Notes under the pieces: generated by a model
Databases searched by the model: none
Told to the model about the DNA's origin: nothing
What the model saw: the letters and a program-made list of their open reading frames with translations, nothing else
From: Porphyridium purpureum
Taxonomy: Eukaryota > Rhodophyta > Bangiophyceae > Porphyridiales > Porphyridiaceae
Direction of reading: 5' to 3'
Assembly (NCBI GenBank): GCA_008690995.1
Contig: VRMN01000009.1
Span: forward strand, 620,001-684,000
Length of the DNA stretch: 64,000 nt
Part shown: positions 39,512-50,634 of the stretch, one piece after another
Numbering within the stretch: the stretch's first letter is position 1
Layout: each line of letters starts with the position of its first letter
Made by a program: the position numbers and the translations under genes

Positions 39512-40867
39512 ATGGGCTTGCGCGACAAGATTATCAGTGCGGTGGCCAAGCGGGCGCCGCGTACCAAATGCGTAAGTGCGCAGTCTGGCGCTCTGTTTCG
39601 GAATGGTACGCTGCGGATTGAGGTCGATGCCCGTGTGGACAAGGTGGACAAGCCGAGCGTGGCGGAGCTGAGCGTGTTTCTTCGGGACCAAGAGTTTAGC
39701 GCGCCGCTGGTGGTGGGTGAGGAGTCTTCGTACGTCTTTGAATTCGCGGTTTTTGCCGGCCGACCGCCGGTGCGCGAAATTGGCGTCCGCTTCAAGCAGC
39801 GAGCCGTGTCTATGCGCTCGTCATTTAAAGGTGCGCGAGAAGAGGCGCTCGTTGAGCTGAACCAAGGTGAGAGTGCTGGCAGTGCGTCTCTTGTCATCGA
39901 AGAAAACCTTCACAAGGCGCAGATTGATTTGCGCTGGAAGCTGAGTTTGGACTCGACCGGCCCCACGGCGCCGCCAGACTTTGACGTGACGCCGCGTTTC
40001 CTGGCGCGGCATGCGCAGCTGGGCAGCCGTGAAGACGCACGGACAGCGAACCGATCTGCATTCGAGCAGCTGGTCGGCGCGCGGCTGCACAATGTGCGCA
40101 TCATGCTTATTCCTGGACTGTTCACAAAGCACTATCCAACGTACTTCAGCGCAAACGAAAAATGGCTGTCGGCATTGGGGCTGGACGTGACCGTTGCGCC
40201 GCTGAATACAGAGCAAACGTGTGCCTTTAATGCCAACCATCTGCATGATCTGCTGCAGGACGTACCGTCCGAGTATCGAGTGCTCTTCATCGCGCATAGT
40301 AAGGGAGTCAACGATGTGACTGAGCTGCTGCGCACATTCCCAGACGCAGAGGCGCGATGCTTTGGGTGCATTTTCTTGCAGGGCCCTGTTCACGGCACAT
40401 TCGTGAGCGACTGGGTGCAGGACAACAAATTGATTTCTTCAATTGCCCACTCCGTCACAGAGCAATTTGGCGGCACTGAGGAGAGCTACAAGGACCTGAG
40501 TTTCAAGGCCGGTCTCGCGCGGCGAGACTACTTTCTGAGCGAGGTCGCGCAGCGGTGGCTGTCGCGCACTGTTTGTGTTGCGAGCTATGGCAGCTTTCGC
40601 GCCGCGGAGATGGGCAAGTCAGACACCGTTCTCGCGTACGTGAGCATGAAGACCACCGCTTCTGCCATTCTTGACAGCACGGGCTTTTGCAGCGACGGCC
40701 TTGTCGCACCAAATGATGCTAGACTGCCGCACACAGACTTGGTGTATTTAGACGACTTATTCCACTCAGGCCCCGGGTTCAAGATCCCGGGCACTTTGTA
40801 TGCACCGGGACCCCTCATGCAAAATCTAATCGAGCTGCTGCTTGCAAAGCTCGAGCGGAAAAATTGA
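39512..40867 (+). CDS. Alpha/beta hydrolase, PGAP1/LCAT-like fold, uncharacterised
   Basis: 451 residues from the ATG. The N-terminal 150 residues form a beta-rich domain (RIEVDARVDKVDKPSVAELS ...). The hydrolase part starts near 190 with VRIMLIPGLFTKHYP and has the nucleophile elbow FIAHSKGVND, where Ser is followed by Lys-Gly. Acid and His candidates lie near FCSDGLVAPNDA and LDDLFHSGPG. The HSKG elbow is found in uncharacterised lipase-like proteins of algae and bacteria. No signal peptide is seen, so it is probably cytosolic. Confidence 0.75.
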   Translation: MGLRDKIISAVAKRAPRTKCVSAQSGALFRNGTLRIEVDARVDKVDKPSVAELSVFLRDQEFSAPLVVGEESSYVFEFAVFAGRPPVREIGVRFKQRAVSMRSSFKGAREEALVELNQGESAGSASLVIEENLHKAQIDLRWKLSLDSTGPTAPPDFDVTPRFLARHAQLGSREDARTANRSAFEQLVGARLHNVRIMLIPGLFTKHYPTYFSANEKWLSALGLDVTVAPLNTEQTCAFNANHLHDLLQDVPSEYRVLFIAHSKGVNDVTELLRTFPDAEARCFGCIFLQGPVHGTFVSDWVQDNKLISSIAHSVTEQFGGTEESYKDLSFKAGLARRDYFLSEVAQRWLSRTVCVASYGSFRAAEMGKSDTVLAYVSMKTTASAILDSTGFCSDGLVAPNDARLPHTDLVYLDDLFHSGPGFKIPGTLYAPGPLMQNLIELLLAKLERKN

Positions 40868-41136
40868 CTCGTGCGCTCATTGATCCTTTACCAGTATTCT
40901 AAAGCAGCGCGTGAACTTTTCGGTTCTATTTCTGAAACTTGACCAATGCCACGCAAAGAACGCCAACATTTACGAAACTTCCGATTGCTCCGTCCCAGCA
41001 CGATTCACCATCCTTGCAACTTTGCGGCGCGGCCCATCCTATTTGGACACGTCGCTATTTGTTCATACTGTCAGTAGCTCGCTAGCCTCACGAACGCCAG
41101 CTTGAGCGCAAATCACGAAAGCCTCTGCGCGTCTGC

Positions 41137-44100
41137 TCACATTTGCGGCCGCGACTGGACGACGTAAAACTTGCCATCCTTGTAACACCCTTCAATATCC
41201 TGCGGGTGCCCTTCATACAGCTCCTCGATTGTAGCGCCAATCTTGGCAATACCGACCATAAGCTCTTGTCGCAGCTTTTCGTCAAGCATCAGCGGCTCCT
41301 TGCTGTAGTCGATCTCAATTTTATGATTGGGCTCCATGGGAATCGAGTCGTGAAGCCCGGCGCCGGCAAAGCCCTCGAGGTCTTCTGAGTTTGAGTCTGA
41401 TCGAAAGATAAAGAGCCCGCCTTTGAGAGCACACAGCTTGCTAGGGTAAGACTTGATCGATGGCTTGTCCAGTTCCGACTTGTTCACCACAAAGCCAAGC
41501 GCCTGTCCGGGCGCATTCGACACCAACGTCTCGCCAAGCCCCACCACGAGTTCGCCATAAATTTCGTCCTTGGCGCCAGTGATCGGGTTGTTCGTGTGAA
41601 TGACAAACGCATAGTCTGCGTCAACGATCTTCTGGCACAGTACAGCCATATCAACATCCTCAGTGAACATGTTCATCTTGCGGCGAGCCAGATGTGCGCG
41701 CTCGTTCCACGTGGACGCCCACACACCCTTGACCGCTTCCCAGGCCGGCTGGAGCATATCGTCAATATCGTCGCACTCGAGCTCGTCCAGTACACCACGC
41801 AAGGAGTCAGCAAGCCCTGTGGGCATCTCGAGGCGCATGATGAGCGCCTTGAGCTCGGGACAAAGAGACACGTCGGTTGGCTTGGCTGCGTAGATTTCGG
41901 TGCGCAAACGACTGTACTCATCGCGTAGCAGCTTGTTGCGCTCATCCCGGAAGACCTTTTTCAACGCACCGTTCGGAATCGTCACGCACGTGGGAACATG
42001 AATCCACTCTGGCAGCCCCAGAAATTGGATCTTTGCCAAGTTCATCGACTTGCTCCCGACCAGTTCGAGCGTGTACTCAGATGGCCGGATGGCCCACGGA
42101 GCTTTAAGGTGAACGTCCTCCAGAATACTACCTGTGCGCTTCATCGGCGGGAGCGCCTGGAAAGAAGAGGACTGCGATGTCCTCAAGTCGCCCATGCTTC
42201 CAAAGCTGCCCATGCTATTGAATGAGCGCAGCGGCGCACCTTGGACACCGCTTGGCGGTGTGATAAGGTTCTTCGATTTGAGCCTACGCAAATTACCTTG
42301 TGACATTTCGCGCGAGCGCGAGCGCGCCAGTGCCGACTCTGCCACCACGTCAATGGTCAAATTCTCCCCGTCGAGTTTGCACGCCACGGTCGAGCCTTCA
42401 AGACTACGCACGCGCTCCATCTCGTCCGCGTCCATGCACGCGATCAACCCGTGATGCTCATTACGCGCGCGTACAGCCACGTGGCTCAATATGTCTACTG
42501 TAGAACCAATGATCACAAACGCGGCATTTCGCGGAACATCCTCGTCACCGTCGCACTGGTCGGCGACCACAATCGTGTTTTTAGCGAACGAGTCGGCCAT
42601 GCACTCGCGAAGATGTCCGTACACGCGGACTGGGCCAGCGGAGACACCCTTAGAGCGCGGTGCGATAACCATCCACGGCCCAAGCCGCGCAATGCGACGC
42701 ACAGACGGGTCGGCTTTGCGCAGAAGCACAGACAATGTGTACGCTGAAGAACCGCGAATGGCTTCTTCCAGGAAAATTTGGACGGTGTGAGGCGGTGCCT
42801 CAAAGCCAGATCCCATGGCCACGCAGACACCGCCCATGTACGTTTTGAAGCGGTCCACAACGGAAGTCATGGTGTTGCGAGCCATGTTCATCGCGGCAGC
42901 CGCACGAAGACCAACGTCTTCCGACTCGCCATAGTACTCGAGCTGCTTCAACACCTCACCAAGATCACGCGCAATGTTGCGCAGCTGCGTGGCAGTCTCA
43001 AACGTCGACGAGTTTTCGCTGAGCGCCAGCGCCTCGGCAGCGGTTTGCATGGACGCCATATGTGTCCATAGCGAGCTATCGTGCGCTCCTTCTCCGCCTT
43101 CCACCTTGCGGCGCGCATCGCTGTCAATGGCGAGCTCGAGGAAGAGCAAATCGCGAACGTGCTCAGCATTTGTGCCTTCGTGCCCGATCTGGGAAAGGAT
43201 ACAACCGCGTGCGTGCGTTGCGGCGCGCAACTTGTCAACGAGCGAGCCTGCATTCCAGCGCGCGTGCAAATAGCCGTCGACTGCCTCACGAGTGTCGCCG
43301 TGCATGAATCCACGGCAGTGGTTCGCCGAGGTATCCAAGTCTGTGCCCAGGTGCACTTGCGTCAGAATGTGGCCGTAACGGCCCAGCTCGGACAACATGA
43401 GATCCTTAATGTGGCCTTGAAAGTCAGGCTCCGCCCGCACGGGCTGTTCGTAAGAAGCCAGCCGCTCCCGCGTGACGCCGTTCTCGTGAAGAACGCGCCA
43501 GTACTCGCTGTGGCTACCGTTGCTCGCCCAAAACGCGAGCAGTGCGTTGCAGATATGCACATCGTCTGGGTTGGTGTTGTTATGTAGTTTCTGGTGCCAA
43601 TCCTCCATCATGCTGCCGTGTCCCCAGTTGCCATGGCGGCAAATCACCAAGATGTCGTCGCGGATCTTTTGACCGAGATCCCCAGAACCACCGCGCCCCA
43701 CACAGCTCATGCTCATGCGGATGTTCCAGCGCTGATCCGGCAGTTCAATGTACTTGCCGGCCAGGTTGGTCACAAAGCTCATTTGTGAATGCGAAATTTC
43801 GCGCGGCTTGGTGTTGTAATTGCGCTGCCACGTAAGCACGCCAAGCTGCGAGTAGCGCAGCCACACGTACACGGCGCACCAGCAAAACGTGTCGTTCTTG
43901 CACATTGTATTCGTAACGTGACCCGCATGACCATAGCGATGCATCAGCGTCCACGAGTTCGAGTTCATTTCCTTGTCGACAACCTCCTCAACCAACCGCG
44001 CAGCGTCCTTGCCCACGGCGTCTGTGTCCAGCCCGGGCAGCGGTGGGGTGTCGCGAAGTTCCAAAGTGATGTCACGATGGCTGGTAGGTTCCTTGAGCCA

Positions 44101-45153
44101 CGCATTTGTCTTTGGAATGTGCAGCACGGCGAGAAGTGCCTGCGCCTCGGGCTGTGGTGGCTTGATCAGTAGCGCACGTACGCCCTCGCTGACGACCGTA
44201 AACGACGACTGCACGGCACCCTTGCCGTCGCCCATCGCGCGTGTGTTTTCAGGCCAAGAATCTTCGATCGGCTCCACCCATGCCGATTTGCGCGGCAGTT
44301 TCAGACCCCAGTGCAACACCAGCTCGTCACCGCCAAGCAGTATATTCGTAGCAATCACCACAGACGCGCACGTTTCAGTGTAGGTTTCCTTGGGTGTCTT
44401 CTTGTCGCGAATTGCGCAAAGAACCATATCGCCTAGATCGGGAAACGAAAGCTCAACCTTTTCCGTGACCACCGACTCGTTCGCAATCGAGTCGATATAC
44501 TTGCGGCAGTTTGCGAGGTTTTCCTCGCGCTTGGCACGCTCCTCGGCAAGCTTGCGCTCACGCTCCTGAGCTGCTTGCGCCTCAGCCTCGCGCGCTTCAC
44601 GCTCAAGCCGCTCCTGTTCCTCCTTTTCTGCGCGCAGCGCTTCTTCCCGCCGGGCACGGCCCTTTTCAGACACCAGTTCCGCAAGCGGTACGTAAAAGCT
44701 GCCGGCGCCGTCCGTGGGCTTGATCCACTGCTCGTGGCAGCCGTGTCCCGGCTGTACGAACACCACAAACAGAATTGCGTCTGGCGCCAGGGCCTCATCG
44801 ACCACCAGCTCCGCCACGCAGTGGCTTGGGTTCTCTTTCCCAGGGCTGAAAGGCGTGCGAACGGCCACAGCGTCCGGCCGCTCCGAGCCGGCAGGCACCA
44901 TGCTCGGCGGCGGTGCGACGAATGTGCGGCGGTCCTCCCCACTCGCCGCCCAATGCAGCACCAGCGTTTCGTCGGCGCGCTGCACGGCGTCCGGGTGCGT
45001 CTTGGTAATCGCAACACGAAGCATCCCATCCGCCTCTTGCGCCGCGGTGCGAGTCACCGCAAACGTGACGCCATCCGTGGCGTTCAGCTCCATGGCTTCC
45101 GCCCTGTTCTCTTGCTGTCCACCGGCCTTTGCTTGACTCGCCGCGTCCACCAT
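41137..45153 (-). CDS. GWD: Alpha-glucan, water dikinase (GWD)
   Basis: 1338 residues from the ATG at 45153. The N-terminal third has two CBM45-like carbohydrate-binding modules (one around VTFAVTRTAAQE..ETLVLHWAA, the next around VTEKVELSFPD..DELVLHWGL) joined by a Glu/Arg-rich coil. The phospho-histidine domain has SHVAVRARN with catalytic H891. The C-terminal nucleotide-binding domain carries FIFRSDSNSEDLEGFAGAG and ends YKDGKFYVVQSRPQM. GWD phosphorylates starch at C6, using the beta-phosphate of ATP, to open granules for breakdown. Plant GWDs have a plastid transit peptide; none is visible here, which fits cytosolic floridean starch. Confidence 0.96.
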   Translation of the reverse strand: MVDAASQAKAGGQQENRAEAMELNATDGVTFAVTRTAAQEADGMLRVAITKTHPDAVQRADETLVLHWAASGEDRRTFVAPPPSMVPAGSERPDAVAVRTPFSPGKENPSHCVAELVVDEALAPDAILFVVFVQPGHGCHEQWIKPTDGAGSFYVPLAELVSEKGRARREEALRAEKEEQERLEREAREAEAQAAQERERKLAEERAKREENLANCRKYIDSIANESVVTEKVELSFPDLGDMVLCAIRDKKTPKETYTETCASVVIATNILLGGDELVLHWGLKLPRKSAWVEPIEDSWPENTRAMGDGKGAVQSSFTVVSEGVRALLIKPPQPEAQALLAVLHIPKTNAWLKEPTSHRDITLELRDTPPLPGLDTDAVGKDAARLVEEVVDKEMNSNSWTLMHRYGHAGHVTNTMCKNDTFCWCAVYVWLRYSQLGVLTWQRNYNTKPREISHSQMSFVTNLAGKYIELPDQRWNIRMSMSCVGRGGSGDLGQKIRDDILVICRHGNWGHGSMMEDWHQKLHNNTNPDDVHICNALLAFWASNGSHSEYWRVLHENGVTRERLASYEQPVRAEPDFQGHIKDLMLSELGRYGHILTQVHLGTDLDTSANHCRGFMHGDTREAVDGYLHARWNAGSLVDKLRAATHARGCILSQIGHEGTNAEHVRDLLFLELAIDSDARRKVEGGEGAHDSSLWTHMASMQTAAEALALSENSSTFETATQLRNIARDLGEVLKQLEYYGESEDVGLRAAAAMNMARNTMTSVVDRFKTYMGGVCVAMGSGFEAPPHTVQIFLEEAIRGSSAYTLSVLLRKADPSVRRIARLGPWMVIAPRSKGVSAGPVRVYGHLRECMADSFAKNTIVVADQCDGDEDVPRNAAFVIIGSTVDILSHVAVRARNEHHGLIACMDADEMERVRSLEGSTVACKLDGENLTIDVVAESALARSRSREMSQGNLRRLKSKNLITPPSGVQGAPLRSFNSMGSFGSMGDLRTSQSSSFQALPPMKRTGSILEDVHLKAPWAIRPSEYTLELVGSKSMNLAKIQFLGLPEWIHVPTCVTIPNGALKKVFRDERNKLLRDEYSRLRTEIYAAKPTDVSLCPELKALIMRLEMPTGLADSLRGVLDELECDDIDDMLQPAWEAVKGVWASTWNERAHLARRKMNMFTEDVDMAVLCQKIVDADYAFVIHTNNPITGAKDEIYGELVVGLGETLVSNAPGQALGFVVNKSELDKPSIKSYPSKLCALKGGLFIFRSDSNSEDLEGFAGAGLHDSIPMEPNHKIEIDYSKEPLMLDEKLRQELMVGIAKIGATIEELYEGHPQDIEGCYKDGKFYVVQSRPQM

Positions 45154-45792
45154 TTCGCCTATCCGTCTGCACGCAATCGACCCGAGCTGCGTCTGCCAAC
45201 TTGCAACCGCACGACGTCGTCCGTCTCTTTCTGTCCAGGACGCGGCGCGCAGCGATACCACGGAGCTCGCGCGATCCCGCAGGCCAGTGATTGACCAGCG
45301 GCGTCCCCGACCGAGTTCCGCACTCCCCTTTTAGACACGCACACCACCACGCGGCCGCCGCTTCTGTCTTCTCCAGCGCACGTGTGCCAAAACAGGAAAC
45401 GCAAGTCCGTTAGCGCCTTTCGCGAGCCATACGCAGAAAATATTATTAAATGGGGGTGTTTTACTATAACATGGCACGTGGAAGTCGGTCAGCAGCGCGT
45501 GCGCCGAGATTTTCCGTTCGGGTCCTGTGCGGGGCAGCTGGAAGATTTCGTGCGGGCCGGGAAGCCGGCGCAGAGCAGAGAGGAAAGGGAGCCGTTGCCA
45601 CGCAACTCGGCAGTAACGCTCGCTCCATTACACATCTGGCGTGCGCCTGCTCGCGTGCGACACGCGTCAGAGTCGAGCTGCGATGGGCGGATACATCTTG
45701 GTAGTGCGTGAGCATGCGCGGACAGAATGACGCGCGCGTCCCAGACCCGCCTCCGCCAGACAGGCTCCGACAAACCTTTCTCGCCAGCGTGC
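45154..45792. other. Upstream region of GWD, no clear gene
   Basis: It separates the GWD start from the 3' end of the next gene. An AT-rich spot (aaaatattattaaat, 45436-45450) is the best TATA-like site. Small open frames at 45450-45704 on either strand have no protein-like features I trust. Confidence 0.4.
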
Positions 45793-46548
45793 CTAGGGTT
45801 GAGGGAGGCGTGCTGCCAGGATGCGCACACCAAGCGCAGGGAATTCGAACTTGACGATGCCGGCATCCAGGTCAAGGAATTCGACGGGGTACTCGCTGAG
45901 CGGCTTGAAGAAAAGAGCGCGGCCCATCGCGTTGACCGCGCGGGTACTGAATGTGAGCGGACTTGGCTGCCGTGATGGTGGTGACGCGTCCGCCGAATCG
46001 CCGAGCCAGAATTCTGTAAAGTCGACCGTGCTAAATCCGACCAGATTCGTGGGCTGCGCGCCGCTTCCGCTCTTCCTCATCTCAGATGACCCAGCATACG
46101 TGCCGGCTGCGCCCAGCCACGTGTCTATGCGCAGCCACTGCGACCGCACGTGCGCCACACTTTCAATGCGCTGTCCTGGCAAGAGCTTGTAGTACACGGG
46201 GCCCACCACGACGCCCGCGCGCGAGACCTGCGCGAGGTGAGGTGCAGACACCACTTTCCAGTCGCCGTACGCGCTCTGCGCGTCCCAAGATGCAGTCTGT
46301 CTTCGCGGCGCATTGGCGCCGAGCACACCGTCGCGCTCCATTTGCTGCTCCACACACGCTTCGACGAGCCCCTGCACCGGATCCCTGCGCTGCCCTGTAA
46401 ACAACTGTCCACTCCATGCCTGCACCTTTGCTCCGAGCTCATCCCGCGGAATCATTCCCGGCGGCTGCTGCTGGACCTGCGGCGCCGGCGGTGGAACTGG
46501 CGGCGGCGCAGACATGCCCATGGCGAGCGCGCGCTTTGACGGCCGCAT
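45793..46548 (-). CDS. Conserved protein, possibly plastid fibrillin (PAP)-like
   Basis: 251 residues from the ATG at 46548; the frame is open further upstream only because of a 9-bp repeat. A Pro/Gln-rich N-terminus (10-35) is followed by a beta-rich domain: GDWKVVSAPHL, VYYKLLPGQRIESVAHV, RIDTWLGAAGTYAGS, VDFTEFWLGD, ALFFKPLSEYPVEFLDLDAG and VKFEFPALGVRI. The order (W-x-V near the start, tests for fW, then a hydrophobic-Asp-Asp strand) recalls lipocalin-like fibrillin proteins and related plant or algal proteins of unknown role. Assignment to that fold is tentative. Confidence 0.65.
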   Translation of the reverse strand: MRPSKRALAMGMSAPPPVPPPAPQVQQQPPGMIPRDELGAKVQAWSGQLFTGQRRDPVQGLVEACVEQQMERDGVLGANAPRRQTASWDAQSAYGDWKVVSAPHLAQVSRAGVVVGPVYYKLLPGQRIESVAHVRSQWLRIDTWLGAAGTYAGSSEMRKSGSGAQPTNLVGFSTVDFTEFWLGDSADASPPSRQPSPLTFSTRAVNAMGRALFFKPLSEYPVEFLDLDAGIVKFEFPALGVRILAARLPQP

Positions 46549-46690
46549 CGCTGGCCGCGGCCGGGACCGAGCGCGCACGAGGGCAAGGCCAACGGCGCGA
46601 CAAACATGCTTCTCCACCCCGTCCGCCAAACTCCAATCTGCGCCACTCGCAACCCGGCAGGTCACACCGGGTCTCACCCGGCCACACCGG

Positions 46691-46735
46691 GTTTCACTGT
46701 ATCCACTGTACCCACTATACTTTATGTACCCACTG
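46691..46735. repeat. 9-bp tandem GTAC-type array upstream of 45793-46548 gene
   Basis: Five 9-bp units (TATCCACTG/TACCCACTG type) beginning 143 bp before the ATG of the minus-strand gene. It is degenerate, with one CTGTAC, one CTGTAT and one ATGTAC. A CACACCGGG repeat precedes it. Confidence 0.75.
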
Positions 46736-47278
46736 AAAACAAAGAACCCGATTCTTGGTAACTTTACTGCACACAACAACCAACCAACGGGCAAGCGGAC
46801 AGCAACACTCCTTGCCCGTGAGTGTGCTTGCCCGCGCCCTACGCTTCGCCGTGCCAAGCACATTTATATCCGCGCGCCGCCGCTTCGTCTACATCCGCGC
46901 GCTTCTGTTGCATGTGCCCCACGCGCCCCCCACGCGGCACACGCTTTTGTAACGCCCACCTCGCGTTCACGCGTACCTATCGCCTTGCCGCACCGTTACA
47001 CTAGCGGCTTGCAGTATTCTCTTGGAATTTCTCCCTTTCTGCTTTGTAACCGAATCAACAAAACCGGACCGCTTCACCGATAACAGGAACTGGAAACCGC
47101 CACACCCCGGAAACTGACAAACCGACGACGAACCGACACACCGAAACGAACGGAAGGACAAGCAGGACAATCAGAGAAAAGTGGCTAGAAAGGAAGAGAG
47201 GACAGAAAATTCAACTTATAGGGGACTACGAGAGGGAGTGGACCGGTCTTGACAAGTGAAGGGTGATGGAAGGTACGT

Positions 47279-47749
47279 TTAAACCCCAGCTGCCTTTTTA
47301 AAAACACTCCAGACCGATATCCGCTCGCACAACACGCTAGCGTGCCTCTCCCGCAAATCCAACCCAAGTCTTCCAACGACTGCCTCAATCCAACTAACCA
47401 ATTCTCTTTTTATTCTATTTGCCCTTACCTCTTCTTCTACCTTGACCTGGAAATTCCTGGGAACCAGCTTGCCCCTTCGTCCTTTTATACCCTTCGTCCT
47501 TGCTCTTTCCAGCAAGGACGGGAGAACAAATTTCTCCAACAGGACGAATTTCCACCACAGGTTTTGATTCGTTCCACAACTCGCAACCACAGCCGGCCAC
47601 GTATCCGAAAAATGGCCGGGAGGGCGCGTCAAGAACGAATCCAGAAGCTTCGGCCGGCCTTTGACCTTTGCACAAGGCCACACAAAACGACAATGACAAA
47701 CATTTCGCAGGTCCGAGATCATCACGCTTCTCGAACAATCTTTCATCAT
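47279..47749 (-). CDS. Unassigned ORF in AT-richer island
   Basis: 156 residues from an ATG 10 bp away from an AAACCCTA palindrome. The composition is protein-like (Leu/Val/Arg-rich helices in the second half, KVEEEVRANRIKRELVSWIE) and the base composition is AT-richer than the neighbouring genes. No family is recognised. It may be a small host gene, a remnant of a mobile element, or chance. Confidence 0.3.
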   Translation of the reverse strand: MMKDCSRSVMISDLRNVCHCRFVWPCAKVKGRPKLLDSFLTRPPGHFSDTWPAVVASCGTNQNLWWKFVLLEKFVLPSLLERARTKGIKGRRGKLVPRNFQVKVEEEVRANRIKRELVSWIEAVVGRLGLDLRERHASVLCERISVWSVFKKAAGV

Positions 47750-47758
47750 AGAACTTTC

Positions 47759-47782
47759 TAGGGTTTTGTACTCAAAACCCTA
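47759..47782. promoter_or_regulatory. Telobox palindrome (TAGGGTTTTG - TACT - CAAAACCCTA)
   Basis: A perfect 10-bp inverted repeat with a 4-bp spacer; each arm contains the AAACCCTA core known in plants as telo-box. Further AACCCTAA-type elements lie at 47801, 47931 (TAGGGTTG) and 49815 (TTTAGGGTTG), near hemC and RPL35. Function is inferred. Confidence 0.6.
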
Positions 47783-47829
47783 CGGCGTCTCTCGGGGCGG
47801 AACCCTAAAATTCCACGATTCTTCTTCAC

Positions 47830-47901
47830 CCACAGTATCCACAGTACCCGCAGTACACGAAGTACACGCAGTACCCGCTGTACTCGCTGTACCCGCTGTA
47901 C
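47830..47901. repeat. 9-bp tandem GTAC array (8 units)
   Basis: Eight contiguous 9-bp units of consensus CCGCWGTAC (CCACAGTAT, CCACAGTAC, CCGCAGTAC, ACGAAGTAC, ACGCAGTAC, CCGCTGTAC, TCGCTGTAC, CCGCTGTAC). The W position switches from A to T halfway. It lies about 490 bp upstream of the hemC ATG. Confidence 0.92.
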
Positions 47902-48182
47902 TTGGTGAGCTCCGGGGTGTATCTGCGCGTTAGGGTTGCAACGGTGTGATTTTTTGAACGGGGAGGGGGGCGCGCTGGCGTACAGGTGAGAACGAACGCG
48001 GCCGATGTGGAGCGAATCACAAAATAGACGCGTTTTAGAAGGGCCGCGCCCGCCGCGAGCGGTGCGCACGCGCGGTGGTGGTGGTGATCGCGCATGTGCG
48101 CACACCGACGGAAATCTCGCACGCAGTCGAATCTGCGTTCGGGCGAAGGTTTTGTTGCGCTGCACGCCGCACAAGCGCATAG

Positions 48183-49517
<1,335 letters not shown>

Positions 49518-50082
49518 CCTCTCCGCTTTGCTTTCATCTTTCTCTTTTTAATTTTCGTGTGGTGTTGCATGATGAACAGACAGCGAACAGTGGGCATACC
49601 TGTGTGGGGCTGTACAAACCGTGAAGGTGCTTTAGATTTTGAAGAGAGGAAATACAAAGCGCGACTGTCCTGTATTTCGATTCTCGAAAGGAGACCATAC
49701 TGATTCCCATGCGGCATCCGCGCCCACCATGCACGACCCGACCTCGAGGCACTCGCGCGCGGTACCTGCGCGTGTGTCGCCCAACCCTCGATCTAACCCA
49801 GCGACACGGTAAGATTTAGGGTTGAGTGCGCCCCTCGCAGTTCGAAATGTACAGTACGACTGTACACCCAGGATGCGCCGGCGGGCGTCCTTGTTCTGTT
49901 TTGATAAGAAAGCAGCGCATTTTGCTAGACAGAGTCGCGTGGGTCTCATCGTTTAGAATTGCACAAGACGAGGTGGACAGAGCGCGAACGAAGGGTGCGC
50001 GCTAAAGCTGCAAGAGAAGAGGAGCGACGGAAACTAGCAACGAGGTGGCGCGGTGCAGTGCGGAGACAGGTGGGCCGGCAGA
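49518..50082. promoter_or_regulatory. Promoter region of RPL35
   Basis: It contains TTTAGGGTTG at 49815 and a dense GTAC cluster (GTACAG 49849, CAGTAC 49852, CTGTAC 49860), about 220 bp before the ATG. Nothing else is recognised between hemC and RPL35. Confidence 0.5.
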
Positions 50083-50457
50083 ATGGCAGATAAAGTCAAG
50101 GCATTCCAGCTGCGCGAGCAGGGGAAGAAAGAGTTGCTCGACAAGCTCGACCAGCTCAAGACCGAGCTGGCGGCGCTGCGCGTGGCAAAGGTGACCGGCG
50201 GCGCGTCGTCAAAGCTGAGCAAGATCAGCGTGGTGCGAAAGAGCATTGCGCGCGTGCTCACGGTGATCTCGCAGACCGAGCGTGAGAACCTCAAAGTGCA
50301 CTACAGGAACAAGAAGTACAAGCCGCTCGACCTCCGCCCGAAGAAGACGCGCGCTATCCGCAGGAGACTGACAAAGAACGAGGCAGCCAAGGTAACGCTC
50401 AAGCAGAAGAAGAAGATGATGCACTTTCCCATGCGCAAATACGCGATCAAGGCCTGA
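50083..50457 (+). CDS. RPL35: 60S ribosomal protein L35 (uL29)
   Basis: 124 residues, matching the 123 of human RPL35. [69 protein letters not shown] and the basic end [15 protein letters not shown] are all family-typical. uL29 sits at the peptide exit tunnel. Upstream non-ATG codons keep the frame open, but the ATG at 50083 is the expected start. Confidence 0.97.
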   Translation: MADKVKAFQLREQGKKELLDKLDQLKTELAALRVAKVTGGASSKLSKISVVRKSIARVLTVISQTERENLKVHYRNKKYKPLDLRPKKTRAIRRRLTKNEAAKVTLKQKKKMMHFPMRKYAIKA

Positions 50458-50634
50458 GCCACACGCGAGTAGGTGAATGAGCGTATCTTGGACGAGTAAA
50501 TGTACTTTGGGCCGTTCAGACGCCTACAGTTTTTTAAAGTACCGTGTTGCCATCGCGATCGCGGTTCAACATGATCGCGCCTAGTAACTACGTGGTGTAT
50601 GGCACGCGGGCAGCGTGTTTCTGCGTGGCCTTTT

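Noticed and set aside
45450-45704. An 84-codon frame with an ATG near an AT-rich spot
   Set aside because: Arg/Ala-rich without recognisable features, and overlapped by equally long frames on the other strand.
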